A stretch of 60,809 nt of DNA from Phycisphaeraceae bacterium (GCA_020851735.1 JADZCD010000054.1:1-60809); one strand, 5' to 3'. Numbered from the stretch's first letter, positions 1 to 8,938 are shown. The notes: generated from the sequence alone by a model not told the origin. Translations and numbers: made by a program.

Positions 1-21
1 CCAAAAAGGGAGTAATGGACC

Positions 22-1605
22 ATGAGCGATCGGGTGGTGGTGCGGCGGGCGTTGATTTCCGTCAGTGACAAGACTGATCTAGTTCCGTTTGCGCGCCGGT
101 TGGCCCAGATGGGGGTGGAGATCATTTCCACAGGCGGGACCGCCAAGGCGCTGGCGGAAGCTGGCCTCAAGGTGATCCCCATCGACCAGGTGACGGGATT
201 CCCGGAAATCATGGACGGGCGGGTTAAAACGCTGCACCCGAAGGTTCACGGCGGGCTGCTGGCGGTGCGGGATAATCCGGAACACCAGGCGGCCATGCGG
301 CAACACGGGATCGAGCCGATCGATCTGGTGTGCGTGAATCTGTATCCCTTTGAAAAGACGGCGGCGAAGGCGGGCGTGGCGGAAGAGGCGGTGATCGAGC
401 AGATCGACATCGGCGGGCCGTCCATGGTGCGCAGCGCGGCTAAGAATCACGCGTTCGTGGCGGTGGTGACCAGTCCCAGTCAGTACGACCGGGTTTCGGG
501 GGAACTGGCGGAAAACAGCGGGGCCACGAGCATGGAGCTGCGGCGGTGGCTGGCGGGGGCGGCGTTCGCGCACACGGCGGCGTATGACACGGCGATTGCG
601 TCGTGGATGGGGGCGCGGAGGGTGAGCAAGTTTCCTGATCCGCTGGTGCTGCGGCTGGAGCGTGTGCCGGTGGAGCTGCGGTACGGGGAAAATCCGCATC
701 AGGCGGGGGCGGTGTATGCCGACCCGAGCTGGAGTGAGACGTCGATCGTGGGGGCTAAGCAGTTGCACGGCATACCACTGTCGTTCTGTAATCTTTATGA
801 CGCGGACGGGGCCCTGGAGCTGGTGAAGGAAATCGACCCGGCGCAATACGCGGCGGCGGCGGTCATTAAGCACGCCAATCCGTGCGGATTCGCGGTGGCG
901 GGCGATCTGCCCACGGCCTTTGCCAAGGCGTATGAGGGCGATCCGCTGGCAGCGTTCGGCGGGATTATTGCCTTAAATCGCACGGTGGATCGGGCGACGG
1001 CGGAGCGCATCACGGCGGTGAAGCACAAACTGGACGTGATTTTGGCGCCGGCGTATGAGGCTGAGGCGCTGAATCTGCTGCGGGAGCGGTGGAAGAACAC
1101 CAGGCTGCTGGAAGTTGGCCCCATCGCTGGGGCGACGACGCGCGCGGAGCGGGTGGTTTATAAGCAAATCACCGGCGGGATGCTGGCGCAGGACCGGGAC
1201 GTGGCGGTGATGGACCCTGGCCAATGGAAGCACGTGGCGGGCCCGGCTCCGACGCCGGCGGACTTGCTGGACATGAAGCTGGCGATGACGGCGGTCAAGC
1301 ACATTAAGTCCAACGCGGTGTGCCTGGTGAAGGACGGCATGCTGGTGGGGGCGGGTGCGGGGCAGATGGATCGCCTGGCCAGCTGCCGGCTGGCGGTGGA
1401 AAAGGCTGGCGAACGCGCGGAGGGATCCGCGGCGGCCAGCGACGCGTTTTTCCCGTTCCGCGACGGCCCGGACATTTTGATCGAAGCGGGCATCAAGCGG
1501 ATTGTGCAGCCCGGCGGCTCGGTGAAGGATGAAGACACGATTGCGGCTTGCCGGGAGGCGGGGGTGACGATGGTGTTTACGGGGATGAGGCATTTCCGGC
1601 ATTGA
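22..1605 (+). CDS. purH: Bifunctional AICAR formyltransferase / IMP cyclohydrolase
   Basis: Catalyses the last two steps of de novo IMP synthesis in the cytoplasm: formylation of AICAR with 10-formyl-THF, then ring closure. At 527 residues it has the usual family length. The N-terminal MGS-like cyclohydrolase domain (about residues 8-150) contains ISVSDKTDL and STGGTAKAL. The transformylase domain (about 155-527) carries KHANPCG near residue 283, the region of the catalytic histidine, and ends with the typical VFTGMRHFRH. The ATG at 22 follows an AGGGAG Shine-Dalgarno. It is G-ending in codon use, like other + strand genes in the left part of the window. Its pathway partner purQ lies far away at 52.9 kb. 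Identification is secure. Confidence 0.97.
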   Translation: MSDRVVVRRALISVSDKTDLVPFARRLAQMGVEIISTGGTAKALAEAGLKVIPIDQVTGFPEIMDGRVKTLHPKVHGGLLAVRDNPEHQAAMRQHGIEPIDLVCVNLYPFEKTAAKAGVAEEAVIEQIDIGGPSMVRSAAKNHAFVAVVTSPSQYDRVSGELAENSGATSMELRRWLAGAAFAHTAAYDTAIASWMGARRVSKFPDPLVLRLERVPVELRYGENPHQAGAVYADPSWSETSIVGAKQLHGIPLSFCNLYDADGALELVKEIDPAQYAAAAVIKHANPCGFAVAGDLPTAFAKAYEGDPLAAFGGIIALNRTVDRATAERITAVKHKLDVILAPAYEAEALNLLRERWKNTRLLEVGPIAGATTRAERVVYKQITGGMLAQDRDVAVMDPGQWKHVAGPAPTPADLLDMKLAMTAVKHIKSNAVCLVKDGMLVGAGAGQMDRLASCRLAVEKAGERAEGSAAASDAFFPFRDGPDILIEAGIKRIVQPGGSVKDEDTIAACREAGVTMVFTGMRHFRH

Positions 1606-1618
1606 ACGCGGGAAGAAA

Positions 1619-1716
1619 TTCACCACAGAGAGCACGGAGCACACGGAGGCAAGACCATTTTTTGTTTTTCATAGTTGGGTCTTATCTCCGTGGTCTCTGT
1701 GTCCTCCGTGGTAAAT
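1619..1716. repeat. Imperfect inverted repeat of CCACGGAGG/CACAGAG type
   Basis: The gap between purH and the phosphate cotransporter holds ACCACAGAGAGCACGGAG (about 1621-1638) and, 50 bases on, its approximate inverse CTCCGTGGTCTCTGTG (1685-1700) followed by TCCTCCGTGGT. Repeats of this CACAGAG/CACGGAG type are common between genes in planctomycete and other environmental genomes. The arms could form a long imperfect hairpin in the purH 3' region. No strong promoter was seen here. Confidence 0.55.
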
Positions 1717-1747
1717 CCTGTTAGGTCACAGCGGAGCATCGGTAAGC

Positions 1748-3388
1748 ATGTGGACGTGGGTCACGATTGCGGGCGGGGTGGCACTGGTTTTATTCGGTGT
1801 GCGGTTTCTGCGCAAGGGGTTGGATCGGCTCTTTGGCCCGCGGCTGGGCCAATGGGTGCATCAATTAACCGGGCATCGGCTTAAGGCATTTATCAGCGGC
1901 CTGGGCGTGGTGGTGCTGGCGCCTTCGAGCACGACGGTATCTATTTTGACGGTGCAGGCGGTGCAGGCGGGGATGGCCAGCGCCCGGCAGATGCTGGCGC
2001 TGCTTTTTGGCGCGGATCTGGGCCTGACGATGATGGTGGTTCTGATCGCCCTGGGGGCGGAGCGCGGGGCCCCGCTGCTTTTAGTGGCGGGAGTGATTCT
2101 CTTTCAATTCACGACGCTGCCGCGCTGGCGCGGGATCGGGCAGGCGGCGCTGGCGGTGGGGTTTATTCTCCAGGGCGTATTGATGATCAAGGGCGGGGCG
2201 GCGGGGCTGGCGGGCAACGCGGACTTTGTGCAATTGGTGAGCATCGCGCAGCGCTATCCGATCGGCCTGGCGGGCATGGCGATGCTGATGGCCCTGGCGA
2301 TGCAGTCGAGCACGGCGACGATCGGGCTGGTGGTGGGATTGGCCGCCGCCAGCGCGGTGGGGCTGGAAGTGGGCGTGGCGGTGGTGGCGGGCGCGAACGT
2401 GGGGATTGTGCTCACGACGCTGCTGGTGGGCTGGAAGCAGCCCGAATCGCGGCGGCTGGCGCTGGGCAATCTGATGGCCAAGGCGCTGGTGGCGGCGCTG
2501 ATGCTGGCGTTTTTGCCCTGGGTGGTAAAAGGTTTGGCGCTCTTGCCCGGCGGCACGCCACGGCAGGTGGCCTACGCACACGTGGGGTTTAACGTGGCGC
2601 TGGCGGTACTTTGTCTGCCCTTGGTGGATGTACTGGACGCCCTCACGCGGAAGCTGGTGCCGCAGGTCGGCGGCGGGGCGGAGCGACCGTTCGGCCCGCG
2701 CTATATTTCAGCGGGAGGGCCGGAGTCGGTGGGCGTGGCGCTGGGTCAGTCGCGGCAGGAGATTTTGCGGGTGGCGGAAATCGTGCGCGAAATGCTCGAG
2801 GACTGCTGGGCAGCGCTGAAAAACGGCGACGAGCGGTTGGCCCTGGCCACGGCGGATCGGGACGATCAGGTGGACCTGCTGGATCAGGAAATCAAGCGGT
2901 TTCTCACGCAGCTGGCGGGGCTGGACCTGGACCATGCGGAAGCCACGGAGCAGATTCTGCAGCTGCGCTATCTCAATGAGCTGGAAGCGGTCGGCGACGT
3001 GGTGGACAAGAATCTTACGCCCCTGGTGGTTAAGAAAGTGCACCTGGGCGTGACGTTTTCGCAGCCGGGGTGGGCGGAACTGGAGGATTTTCATCAGAAG
3101 GTCGCCCAGAACATGCTGATCGCCGAGACGGCTTTTTCCACGCGCGATCGTCTGCTGGCTGAGCAGTTGCTGACGCACAAGGAACGCATCGGGCAGTGGG
3201 AGGCGGAACTGCGCGATCGGCATTTTCAGCGGCTGAACGCGGGGCTCAAGCAGAGCCACGAGTCCAGCGCTATTCACTTGGACGCGCTGACGCACTTAAA
3301 GCGCATCAACAGTTGCGTGTCGCACGTGGGGTATACGATTCTGCATGAAACCGACGCCCACCGGCCGGTGCGGCATGTGCAGCCGTAA
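1748..3388 (+). CDS. Na/Pi cotransporter family protein with C-terminal PhoU-like domain
   Basis: Predicted inner-membrane sodium-dependent phosphate transporter (PF02690 type) of 546 residues. The membrane part (about 1-310) has the two inverted repeat units of the family, marked by PSSTTVSILTVQAVQAG near residue 58 and MQSSTATIGLVVGLAAAS near 181; the QSS motif is the phosphate-site signature. From about 335 to 530 a helical PhoU-like domain follows, with paired regions such as LLDQEIKRFLTQL and LRYLNELEAVGDVVDKN. The ATG at 1748 precedes a hydrophobic first helix. Bacterial members import phosphate, and the PhoU-like tail is thought to regulate them. It converges on pyrF with only 24 bases between. 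Confidence 0.88.
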   Translation: MWTWVTIAGGVALVLFGVRFLRKGLDRLFGPRLGQWVHQLTGHRLKAFISGLGVVVLAPSSTTVSILTVQAVQAGMASARQMLALLFGADLGLTMMVVLIALGAERGAPLLLVAGVILFQFTTLPRWRGIGQAALAVGFILQGVLMIKGGAAGLAGNADFVQLVSIAQRYPIGLAGMAMLMALAMQSSTATIGLVVGLAAASAVGLEVGVAVVAGANVGIVLTTLLVGWKQPESRRLALGNLMAKALVAALMLAFLPWVVKGLALLPGGTPRQVAYAHVGFNVALAVLCLPLVDVLDALTRKLVPQVGGGAERPFGPRYISAGGPESVGVALGQSRQEILRVAEIVREMLEDCWAALKNGDERLALATADRDDQVDLLDQEIKRFLTQLAGLDLDHAEATEQILQLRYLNELEAVGDVVDKNLTPLVVKKVHLGVTFSQPGWAELEDFHQKVAQNMLIAETAFSTRDRLLAEQLLTHKERIGQWEAELRDRHFQRLNAGLKQSHESSAIHLDALTHLKRINSCVSHVGYTILHETDAHRPVRHVQP

Positions 3389-3412
3389 GGCCATTGATTT
3401 CAGCACGAGATT

Positions 3413-4354
3413 TCAATTAAGAATCGCGGCGATCTGGCCTTTAAGGTCGGCGGCGGCCTTGGCGATGGCGCCTTGCCAGTCGCTGGTGGCAGGTTTTTCG
3501 TAGGCAAAAAGCACCGAGCGGCTGGCGGTGATGATGGCGCCCTGGCCATCTTTCTTAAAGCAGGCTTTGACGTCGTCAGCCTTGCCGCCCTGGGCGCCGA
3601 AGCCGGGCACCAGGAAGATCTGCTGGGGCATCAATTGACGCAGGCGGGCGGCGTCCTGGGGTTTGGTGGCGCCCACGACGGCACCCAACAGGCTGTAGCC
3701 TTTTGCACCTACGCAGTTGGGCGCAGACCCGACTTGGGCCAACCACTGGGCGACGGCGTCGGCGACGGAGCGCCCGTCGGAAAGGGACAACGATTGCAGG
3801 GCGTCACTGCCGGGATTGCTGGTGCGGACGAGAGCGAACAAGCCCTTGCCTTGCGCGGCCGCCACGTTAAGGAACGGCTGGAGGCTATCGGGCCCCAGGT
3901 AGCTGTTGACGGTCAGGGCATCGGGACCGGGCGTTTGGCCAAGGTCGGCAAAGCGGGTGTCAGCCAGGCAGCCGGCGGCGTAGTGTTCGGCGCTGATGCC
4001 GATGTCGCCGCGTTTGGCGTCGCCGATGACCAGGAGGCCAAGTTCGCGGGCCTGGCGGACGACGCGGTGATAGACCTCCAGACCGGGCCAAAGGTAGCGT
4101 TCGAAGCAGGCGGATTGCGGCTTGACGGCGGGCACATAGGGGGCCACGGCCTTAAGAACGCCAAAGCAAAACTGCGCGATGATGGCGCAGGCGGCCTGGG
4201 CGTCCGTGGCGGGGTTGGCCGGCCCGGCGGAACGCAGGGACGCGGGTAAGCGTTCGTAAACGGGGTCCAAGCCGACGCAGACCGGAGCCCCTTTGTGCTG
4301 GCAGGCGGCCAGGAGGCGGTCGGCAAAGTGAGCGGGAGATGAATGAGATGTCAT
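3413..4354 (-). CDS. pyrF: Orotidine 5'-phosphate decarboxylase (type 2)
   Basis: Decarboxylates OMP to UMP, the final step of de novo pyrimidine synthesis. The 313-residue length and the motifs VKPQSACFERY (near 78) and VIGDAKRGDIG (near 108, with the catalytic Asp-Lys-Asp set) match the longer type 2 PyrF found in actinobacteria, myxobacteria and planctomycetes rather than the roughly 230-residue E. coli form. LVPGFGAQGG near the C-terminus is the phosphate-binding loop. The start at 4354 has a TACAAT hexamer 7 bases upstream, so the transcript may be leaderless. The other pyrimidine gene in the window is pyrD at 14-15 kb. Confidence 0.95.
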   Translation of the reverse strand: MTSHSSPAHFADRLLAACQHKGAPVCVGLDPVYERLPASLRSAGPANPATDAQAACAIIAQFCFGVLKAVAPYVPAVKPQSACFERYLWPGLEVYHRVVRQARELGLLVIGDAKRGDIGISAEHYAAGCLADTRFADLGQTPGPDALTVNSYLGPDSLQPFLNVAAAQGKGLFALVRTSNPGSDALQSLSLSDGRSVADAVAQWLAQVGSAPNCVGAKGYSLLGAVVGATKPQDAARLRQLMPQQIFLVPGFGAQGGKADDVKACFKKDGQGAIITASRSVLFAYEKPATSDWQGAIAKAAADLKGQIAAILN

Positions 4355-4361
4355 GGGAGAA

Positions 4362-4367
4362 ATTGTA
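4362..4367 (-). promoter_or_regulatory. Putative -10 element of pyrF, very close to the start codon
   Basis: TACAAT on the minus strand ends 7 bases before the pyrF ATG. If used as a sigma-70 -10, transcription would begin at or next to the A of the start codon, giving a leaderless mRNA. No good -35 hexamer was found at the usual spacing. polA and rlmN show the same arrangement. Confidence 0.4.
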
Positions 4368-4404
4368 GCTACTGAAGGCAGTTGCAGGGGGACCAGGGGT
4401 GTAG

Positions 4405-4475
4405 GTACTCCCCGGCGGAGCCGGGGGCTGAAACATCGAGAATGCGACGTACCCCCAGGCGGAGCCGGGGGCTGA
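4405..4475. repeat. Two direct copies of a GTAC-C(n)-GGCGGAGCCGGGGGCTGA palindromic repeat
   Basis: Copies at 4405-4432 and 4449-4475 share GGCGGAGCCGGGGGCTGA preceded by GTAC and a C run. The first contains the perfect hairpin CCCCGGC-GGA-GCCGGGG (4410-4426). Both lie in the divergent pyrF-polA promoter region. A third copy, on the other strand, lies inside the purQ coding region at 53207-53242. Confidence 0.75.
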
Positions 4476-4505
4476 GACGCGGGGGATAGTTGCGGAGGGG
4501 TGGTC

Positions 4506-4511
4506 TATAAT
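4506..4511 (+). promoter_or_regulatory. Putative -10 element of polA at leaderless spacing
   Basis: A perfect TATAAT ends 7 bases before the polA ATG at 4519. A start site about 7 bases downstream of a -10 would coincide with the initiation codon. No Shine-Dalgarno is visible, which fits a leaderless transcript. A TTGCGG at 4490 is too close to serve as -35. Confidence 0.5.
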
Positions 4512-4518
4512 CGCGGGC

Positions 4519-7464
4519 ATGGGCAAGACCTTGTATCTGATCGATGGGCATGCGCAGATCTTTCGGGCGTATCACGCCATTCGCACGCCGCTGTCGAGCC
4601 CGCTGACCGGCGAGCCCACGCAGGCGGTGTTCGGGTTCGCGGGGATGCTGCTAAAGCTCTACAACCAGTGCCACCCGGACTACGCGGCGATGGTGATCGA
4701 CTTGCCGGGGCCGACGTTCCGCGATGAGCTTTACGACCAATACAAGGCCAACCGCCCCCCCCCGCCGCCGGACTTGATCGCGCAGGAAAAACGAATCTTC
4801 GACATGACCCGGATGTTCGGCCTGCCGGTGCTCAGCCAGCCGGGGGCGGAAGCGGACGACGTGATCGCCACGCTCACCCGGCAGGTGGAGAAGGATCCGG
4901 TTTGGGCGGGCGTGGACGTTCGACTGGTGTCGCGGGACAAGGACTTAGAGCAGTTGCTCGGCGAGCGGGTGGTGATGTTTGACATCCACACGGACACGAC
5001 GCTGGACGTGGCGGGCCTGCAGGCGGAAAAGGGCATCAGCCCGCAGCAGGTAGTGGAAATGCTGGCGTTGATGGGCGACAGCATCGACAACGTGCCGGGC
5101 GTGGACGGCGTTGGGCCTAAGACGGCGGCGGCGCTGATCGCGCAATTTGGGTCGATTGAGAATATTTACGCCAACCTGGAGCAGATCAAGGGCAAACGGC
5201 GGGAGAACCTGGAAAAGGCGAGGGATCAGATCAAGCTGAGCCTGCAATTAGTCAGGCTCAAGGACGATCTGCCGATTCGAATTGAGCCGGGGGACACGGC
5301 GGCGGGGCGAATTGATTTTTCCGGGTTGGAAAAGTTTTTCACGGACATGGGTTTTAAGCGGTTGGCGAGCGATCTGGAGCGATTGCGCGGAAAGTTGGCG
5401 GGCGCGGCGCCGGCGACGGCGGGGACGACAGTGACGGGGGCTGGTAAGCCGGCTAAGAAACAACAAACACACGACGGGTTTGCGGGCAGTTTGTTTGAGG
5501 CGGCGGCGGAAGAGTCCGGAGGGGAAGAGGGCCCAGATGCAGCGCAGGCTGGCGCACCCGTAGGGGCCCCCACTGCCGCGGCGCCTGGCGGTGATGTGGT
5601 TGCGCAAGCTCCGCAAGAAGGAAGGAATTTAAGCACGGCCGCGGGGATGGACTATCGAGCGGTGACGACGGCCGCGGAGCTGGAGCGAATCGTCGAGCAA
5701 TTACGCGGCCAGAAGATGATCGCGGTGGACACCGAGACCATCGGCTTAGGCCACAGGGCGGAGCTTTGCGGGCTGAGCCTTTCCTGGCAGGCGGGCAGCG
5801 GCGTGTATGTGCCGGTGCGTTCGCCGCAGGCGGAAAGTCACCTGACGGCGGAACAGACGCTGGCGATACTCCGCCCGGTGCTGGAAGACCCTGCTATTCC
5901 CAAGTGCGGGCACAACATCAAGTATGACTTATTGGTGTTGCGTCACGCGGGATTGATCCTGCGCGGGGTGGCGTTTGACTCGATGGTGGCGGCCCACCTG
6001 GCGGGGTTGCCGGGCCTGGGCATGGATGAGCTGGCGCTATCGCTATTGGGGCATCAGACGATTTCCATCACCGAGCTGATCGGGCACGGTGGGCGGGGAC
6101 TGGTGCAGAAGACCATGGATCAGGTGGACCTGCCGCTGATTGCCACCTATGCGGCGGAGGATGCGGACGTGACGCTGCGCTTGTGGCAAGAGCTGGCGCC
6201 CAGACTAAAGACGATGGGACTGGAGGATCTGGCCCAGCGTGTGGAGATGCCGCTGGTGGAAGTGCTGGCGGAAATGGAAGCCAACGGGATTCGCGTGGAC
6301 AAAGAGGAGCTGGCCAGGCAGAAGGAAGGGCTCTCCCGGCGGATGGTGGAATTGCGGGATCAGATCCAGGAGGCGGCGGGGCGGCCTTTTAATCCCGACT
6401 CGCCTAAGCAACTGGCGGAGGTGCTGTTTAAGGAGATGAAGCTGCCGGTGGGCAAGCGCACCAAGACCGGGCCTTCGACGGACAGCGAAGTGCTGGAGCA
6501 ATTGGCGGAAATGGAGAATCTGACGCAGGATCAGGCGCGGATTCCCGTGCTGGTGCTGGAATATCGGCAACTGACCAAGCTGGTGAATACGTATCTGGAA
6601 GCGTTGGCTGAGAGCGTCAACTCCGCCACGGGGCGGGTCCACGCGAGCTTTCATCAGACGGGCACGGCCACGGGAAGGCTTTCTTCCAGCGGGCCGAACC
6701 TGCAGAATATCCCCATTCGCACGGAACTGGGCCGGCAGGTGCGCAAGGCGTTTGTGGCGGAGCGGGGGGCGGTGCTTCTAAGCGCTGATTATTCGCAGAT
6801 TGAGCTGCGCATTTTGGCGCATTTAAGCGAAGACCCGGGGTTGATCCAGGCGTTTGAGCGCGATCAGGACATTCACCGGGCGGTGGCGGCCGAGGTGTTC
6901 AACGTGCCGGCGGAAGCGGTCACCAAGGAACAGCGGGGGTACGCTAAGGTGATAAACTTCGGCATTGTTTACGGGGTGACGGCTTTCGGCCTGGCCCGGC
7001 GGATTGAGGGGTTGGATTTGCAGGGGGCGAAGGTTTTGATTGCCGATTACAGGCGGCGATTCGCGGGAATCCAGGCGTTTCTGGATGACTGCGTCAAGCA
7101 GGCAAACGATTACGGATACGTCACCACCATGCTGGGGCGACGGCGGGCGATCGCGGAGGTGAAGGCTACCAATCCCAATCGGCGGGCGCTGGGGGAACGG
7201 TTGGCGATCAATACGGTGGTGCAGGGCAGCGCGGCGGATCTGATTAAGCTGGCGATGGTCAATCTGCAGCGACGGATTCAGAAAGACGCCTTGCCGATGC
7301 GGCTGCTCCTGCAGATCCACGACGAACTGGTGGTCGAATCACCGCAGGACCAGGCGGAGACCATGGCGGCCATCGTCAAGCACGAGATGGAAAGCGCCAT
7401 GTCATTGCGCGTGCCCTTGAAAGTTGACGTCGGCAGCGGGGCGGACTGGCTGGCGGCGAAATAG
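4519..7464 (+). CDS. polA: DNA polymerase I with active proofreading domain
   Basis: 981-residue DNA polymerase I for repair and Okazaki-fragment processing. The 5'-3' nuclease domain covers about 1-290 (YLIDGHAQIFRAYHAI; GPKTAAALIAQFGSI). A low-complexity Ala/Gly/Pro linker spans about 293-375. The 3'-5' exonuclease domain (about 380-560) keeps all motifs: VDTET near 398, CGHNIKYD, and YAAEDAD, so proofreading should be active, unlike Taq polymerase. The polymerase domain has motif A SADYSQIELR near 755, motif B around GYAKVINFGIVYG, and motif C QIHDELVVE near 932. It starts at the first ATG after a TATAAT box and is convergent with the next gene. Confidence 0.97.
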   Translation: MGKTLYLIDGHAQIFRAYHAIRTPLSSPLTGEPTQAVFGFAGMLLKLYNQCHPDYAAMVIDLPGPTFRDELYDQYKANRPPPPPDLIAQEKRIFDMTRMFGLPVLSQPGAEADDVIATLTRQVEKDPVWAGVDVRLVSRDKDLEQLLGERVVMFDIHTDTTLDVAGLQAEKGISPQQVVEMLALMGDSIDNVPGVDGVGPKTAAALIAQFGSIENIYANLEQIKGKRRENLEKARDQIKLSLQLVRLKDDLPIRIEPGDTAAGRIDFSGLEKFFTDMGFKRLASDLERLRGKLAGAAPATAGTTVTGAGKPAKKQQTHDGFAGSLFEAAAEESGGEEGPDAAQAGAPVGAPTAAAPGGDVVAQAPQEGRNLSTAAGMDYRAVTTAAELERIVEQLRGQKMIAVDTETIGLGHRAELCGLSLSWQAGSGVYVPVRSPQAESHLTAEQTLAILRPVLEDPAIPKCGHNIKYDLLVLRHAGLILRGVAFDSMVAAHLAGLPGLGMDELALSLLGHQTISITELIGHGGRGLVQKTMDQVDLPLIATYAAEDADVTLRLWQELAPRLKTMGLEDLAQRVEMPLVEVLAEMEANGIRVDKEELARQKEGLSRRMVELRDQIQEAAGRPFNPDSPKQLAEVLFKEMKLPVGKRTKTGPSTDSEVLEQLAEMENLTQDQARIPVLVLEYRQLTKLVNTYLEALAESVNSATGRVHASFHQTGTATGRLSSSGPNLQNIPIRTELGRQVRKAFVAERGAVLLSADYSQIELRILAHLSEDPGLIQAFERDQDIHRAVAAEVFNVPAEAVTKEQRGYAKVINFGIVYGVTAFGLARRIEGLDLQGAKVLIADYRRRFAGIQAFLDDCVKQANDYGYVTTMLGRRRAIAEVKATNPNRRALGERLAINTVVQGSAADLIKLAMVNLQRRIQKDALPMRLLLQIHDELVVESPQDQAETMAAIVKHEMESAMSLRVPLKVDVGSGADWLAAK

Positions 7465-7529
7465 GGACCGGCGTTACATCCCCCCCACTGCTTTCCTGGT
7501 TTACGACCTCTACGCCCATGGCAGGACAT

Positions 7530-7561
7530 AAAAAAACATGGCCCCGGTGAGGGGGCCATGT
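7530..7561 (-). terminator. Rho-independent terminator of the choice-of-anchor L gene
   Basis: A perfect 10-bp stem, ACATGGCCCC (7536-7545) with GGGGCCATGT (7552-7561) around a 6-base loop, is followed on the minus strand by a run of T (7536 to 7530). It lies 34 bases past the stop codon of the reverse-strand gene. It is also about 70 bases past the polA stop, where it could work less well on the other strand. Confidence 0.88.
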
Positions 7562-7594
7562 CGAGAGTCGCAACTTAAAATCTTCCAGAACCGT

Positions 7595-8464
7595 TTAGCT
7601 AAAGAGCTTGCGACGGGCCAGGAACGCGCCAGCCAGAGGCAGAGCGCCCATCAGGCCTTGGAGCACAGCCGGGGGCAGCGGAACGGTGATCGGGGTTTCA
7701 TCGCCGGAGAACGTGCCGCCCTGGATGAACACAGCGCTGTCCAGGACGAAGTCGCTGGCGTCCGCGATGGCCAGCTTGATGTGGTGCGTGCCTTCGCTGA
7801 GGCCCAGGAACTTGGCGGTCAACGGCACGGTGAAGCCGTCGTACTGAATGTCTTCCACAGCCGCGCTGTTGTCAACAAAGTATTCAGGATTCTGAGGGGT
7901 GGGGCTGCCGCTGCCGCCGATGTTGCCGATGTTGATGGTGTTGATCGCCACGGGAGTCGTGGTGCCGGGGATCAGGGCGATGTTCTGGCCATCAAGGAAG
8001 AAAGCGAACACATCGTTGAACACGGTGTTGGAATATTCGTTGTATTCTTCGGAGGCAAACACGTAGTTGAAGTACAGGTTCTGAGTGCTGGTGGTGAAAT
8101 CGAATTCCAGAACCACCGCGTCATGCGTTTCATACGAAACCAAGGCGTTGAGGTCTCCGTCGCCCGCGGCGCCGAAGTCCGTGGTTGCGCCACCCTGATT
8201 ATTCGGCCCGATGGCGTTGAGCACGCTGCCGCTGGCCAGGATGATGCCCTTGTCAATCGTGATGCCCGCAGCCGCGCCGCCGGTGAAGATGCCGGACGCG
8301 CCGGCAGCGCCGGTGTAGCTCACGTTGCTGACGGTCACGCCGCTGCCGACGATGGCGTTGGCCAGATCGGTGGCGGAATAACCGGTGGTGACGCCCAAAG
8401 ACGCGGCAAACACACTCGACCCCCAGGCCATGACGGCAACGGCCGCCAACATTCTGCTTCGCAT
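7595..8464 (-). CDS. Secreted choice-of-anchor L domain protein with PEP-CTERM-like C-terminus
   Basis: 289-residue exported protein. Residues 1-20 form a signal peptide (MRSRMLAAVAVMAWGSSVFA). Residues about 21-235 match the choice-of-anchor L domain, with TDLANAIVGSGVTVSNVSY at the start and the hallmark YFNYVFASEEYNEYSNTVFNDVFAFF in the middle. The C-terminus has VPLPPAVLQGLMG, a hydrophobic helix and the basic ending ARRK, the tripartite arrangement of a PEP-CTERM-like sorting signal of the VPLPPA type. It is therefore probably cut by an exosortase and attached at the surface; no exosortase is in this window. The start has GGGAAAGGAAC as a good Shine-Dalgarno. Its ligand or function is unknown. 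It ends at a strong terminator. Confidence 0.85.
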   Translation of the reverse strand: MRSRMLAAVAVMAWGSSVFAASLGVTTGYSATDLANAIVGSGVTVSNVSYTGAAGASGIFTGGAAAGITIDKGIILASGSVLNAIGPNNQGGATTDFGAAGDGDLNALVSYETHDAVVLEFDFTTSTQNLYFNYVFASEEYNEYSNTVFNDVFAFFLDGQNIALIPGTTTPVAINTINIGNIGGSGSPTPQNPEYFVDNSAAVEDIQYDGFTVPLTAKFLGLSEGTHHIKLAIADASDFVLDSAVFIQGGTFSGDETPITVPLPPAVLQGLMGALPLAGAFLARRKLFS

Positions 8465-8938
8465 AGCCAGTTCCTTTCCCTCACAAAAAGGTTAAAAAGT
8501 CATCCCGTGTAAACGGTAATCTGATCGCTCCAATGCCAACGCTTTGACACCGTCAAAGCAGTAGATCAGCACCACATGTGTAACACATGACCTCAGAAAT
8601 AAACGCCAACTATTCCAATGACCTGATTTAGTATCAACAACCAGACCATTGACATGGCATCCCTTTAAAACACTCACTTATATTTACTGGAAACTTAATG
8701 TTTGTCAAGAAAATCCCGGCAAAATCACGCATTTACAAGATAGAGAGTCTGGGTAATATAGTAGCACGCAAATTTGCTTTATATCAAACTATGCTATTTA
8801 CATCATACCCAGAATACCCACCTTACCAGCGAGATTAGAATATGTGCAAACCACATCTCAATCGGCGCGCACAGACAGCTTCCGCGGACATAAAAACAAC
8901 AAACGCCATTTTTGCTGTTGTGCAGAGGAAAGGAATTC
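8465..8938. other. AT-rich non-coding region with palindromes
   Basis: 474 bases without a credible gene and visibly more AT-rich than the surroundings. It must hold the promoter of the choice-of-anchor L gene. Visible structures are the nested hairpin CTGATC...GCTTTGAC-ACC-GTCAAAGC...GATCAG (8521-8569), the palindrome CATGTG-TAA-CACATG (8575-8589), an inverted pair CTGGGTA (8747-8753)/TACCCAG (8806-8812), and the terminator of the upstream-lying reverse gene (8892-8921). Confidence 0.6.
8892..8921 (-). terminator. Putative terminator of the alpha-glucuronidase-like gene
   Basis: On the minus strand ACAACA (8921-8916) pairs with TGTTGT (8901-8896), with an additional inner GC pairing, followed by a T run (8896-8892). 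It lies just past the stop at 8939. The stem is AT-rich and weak, so confidence is moderate. Confidence 0.5.
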
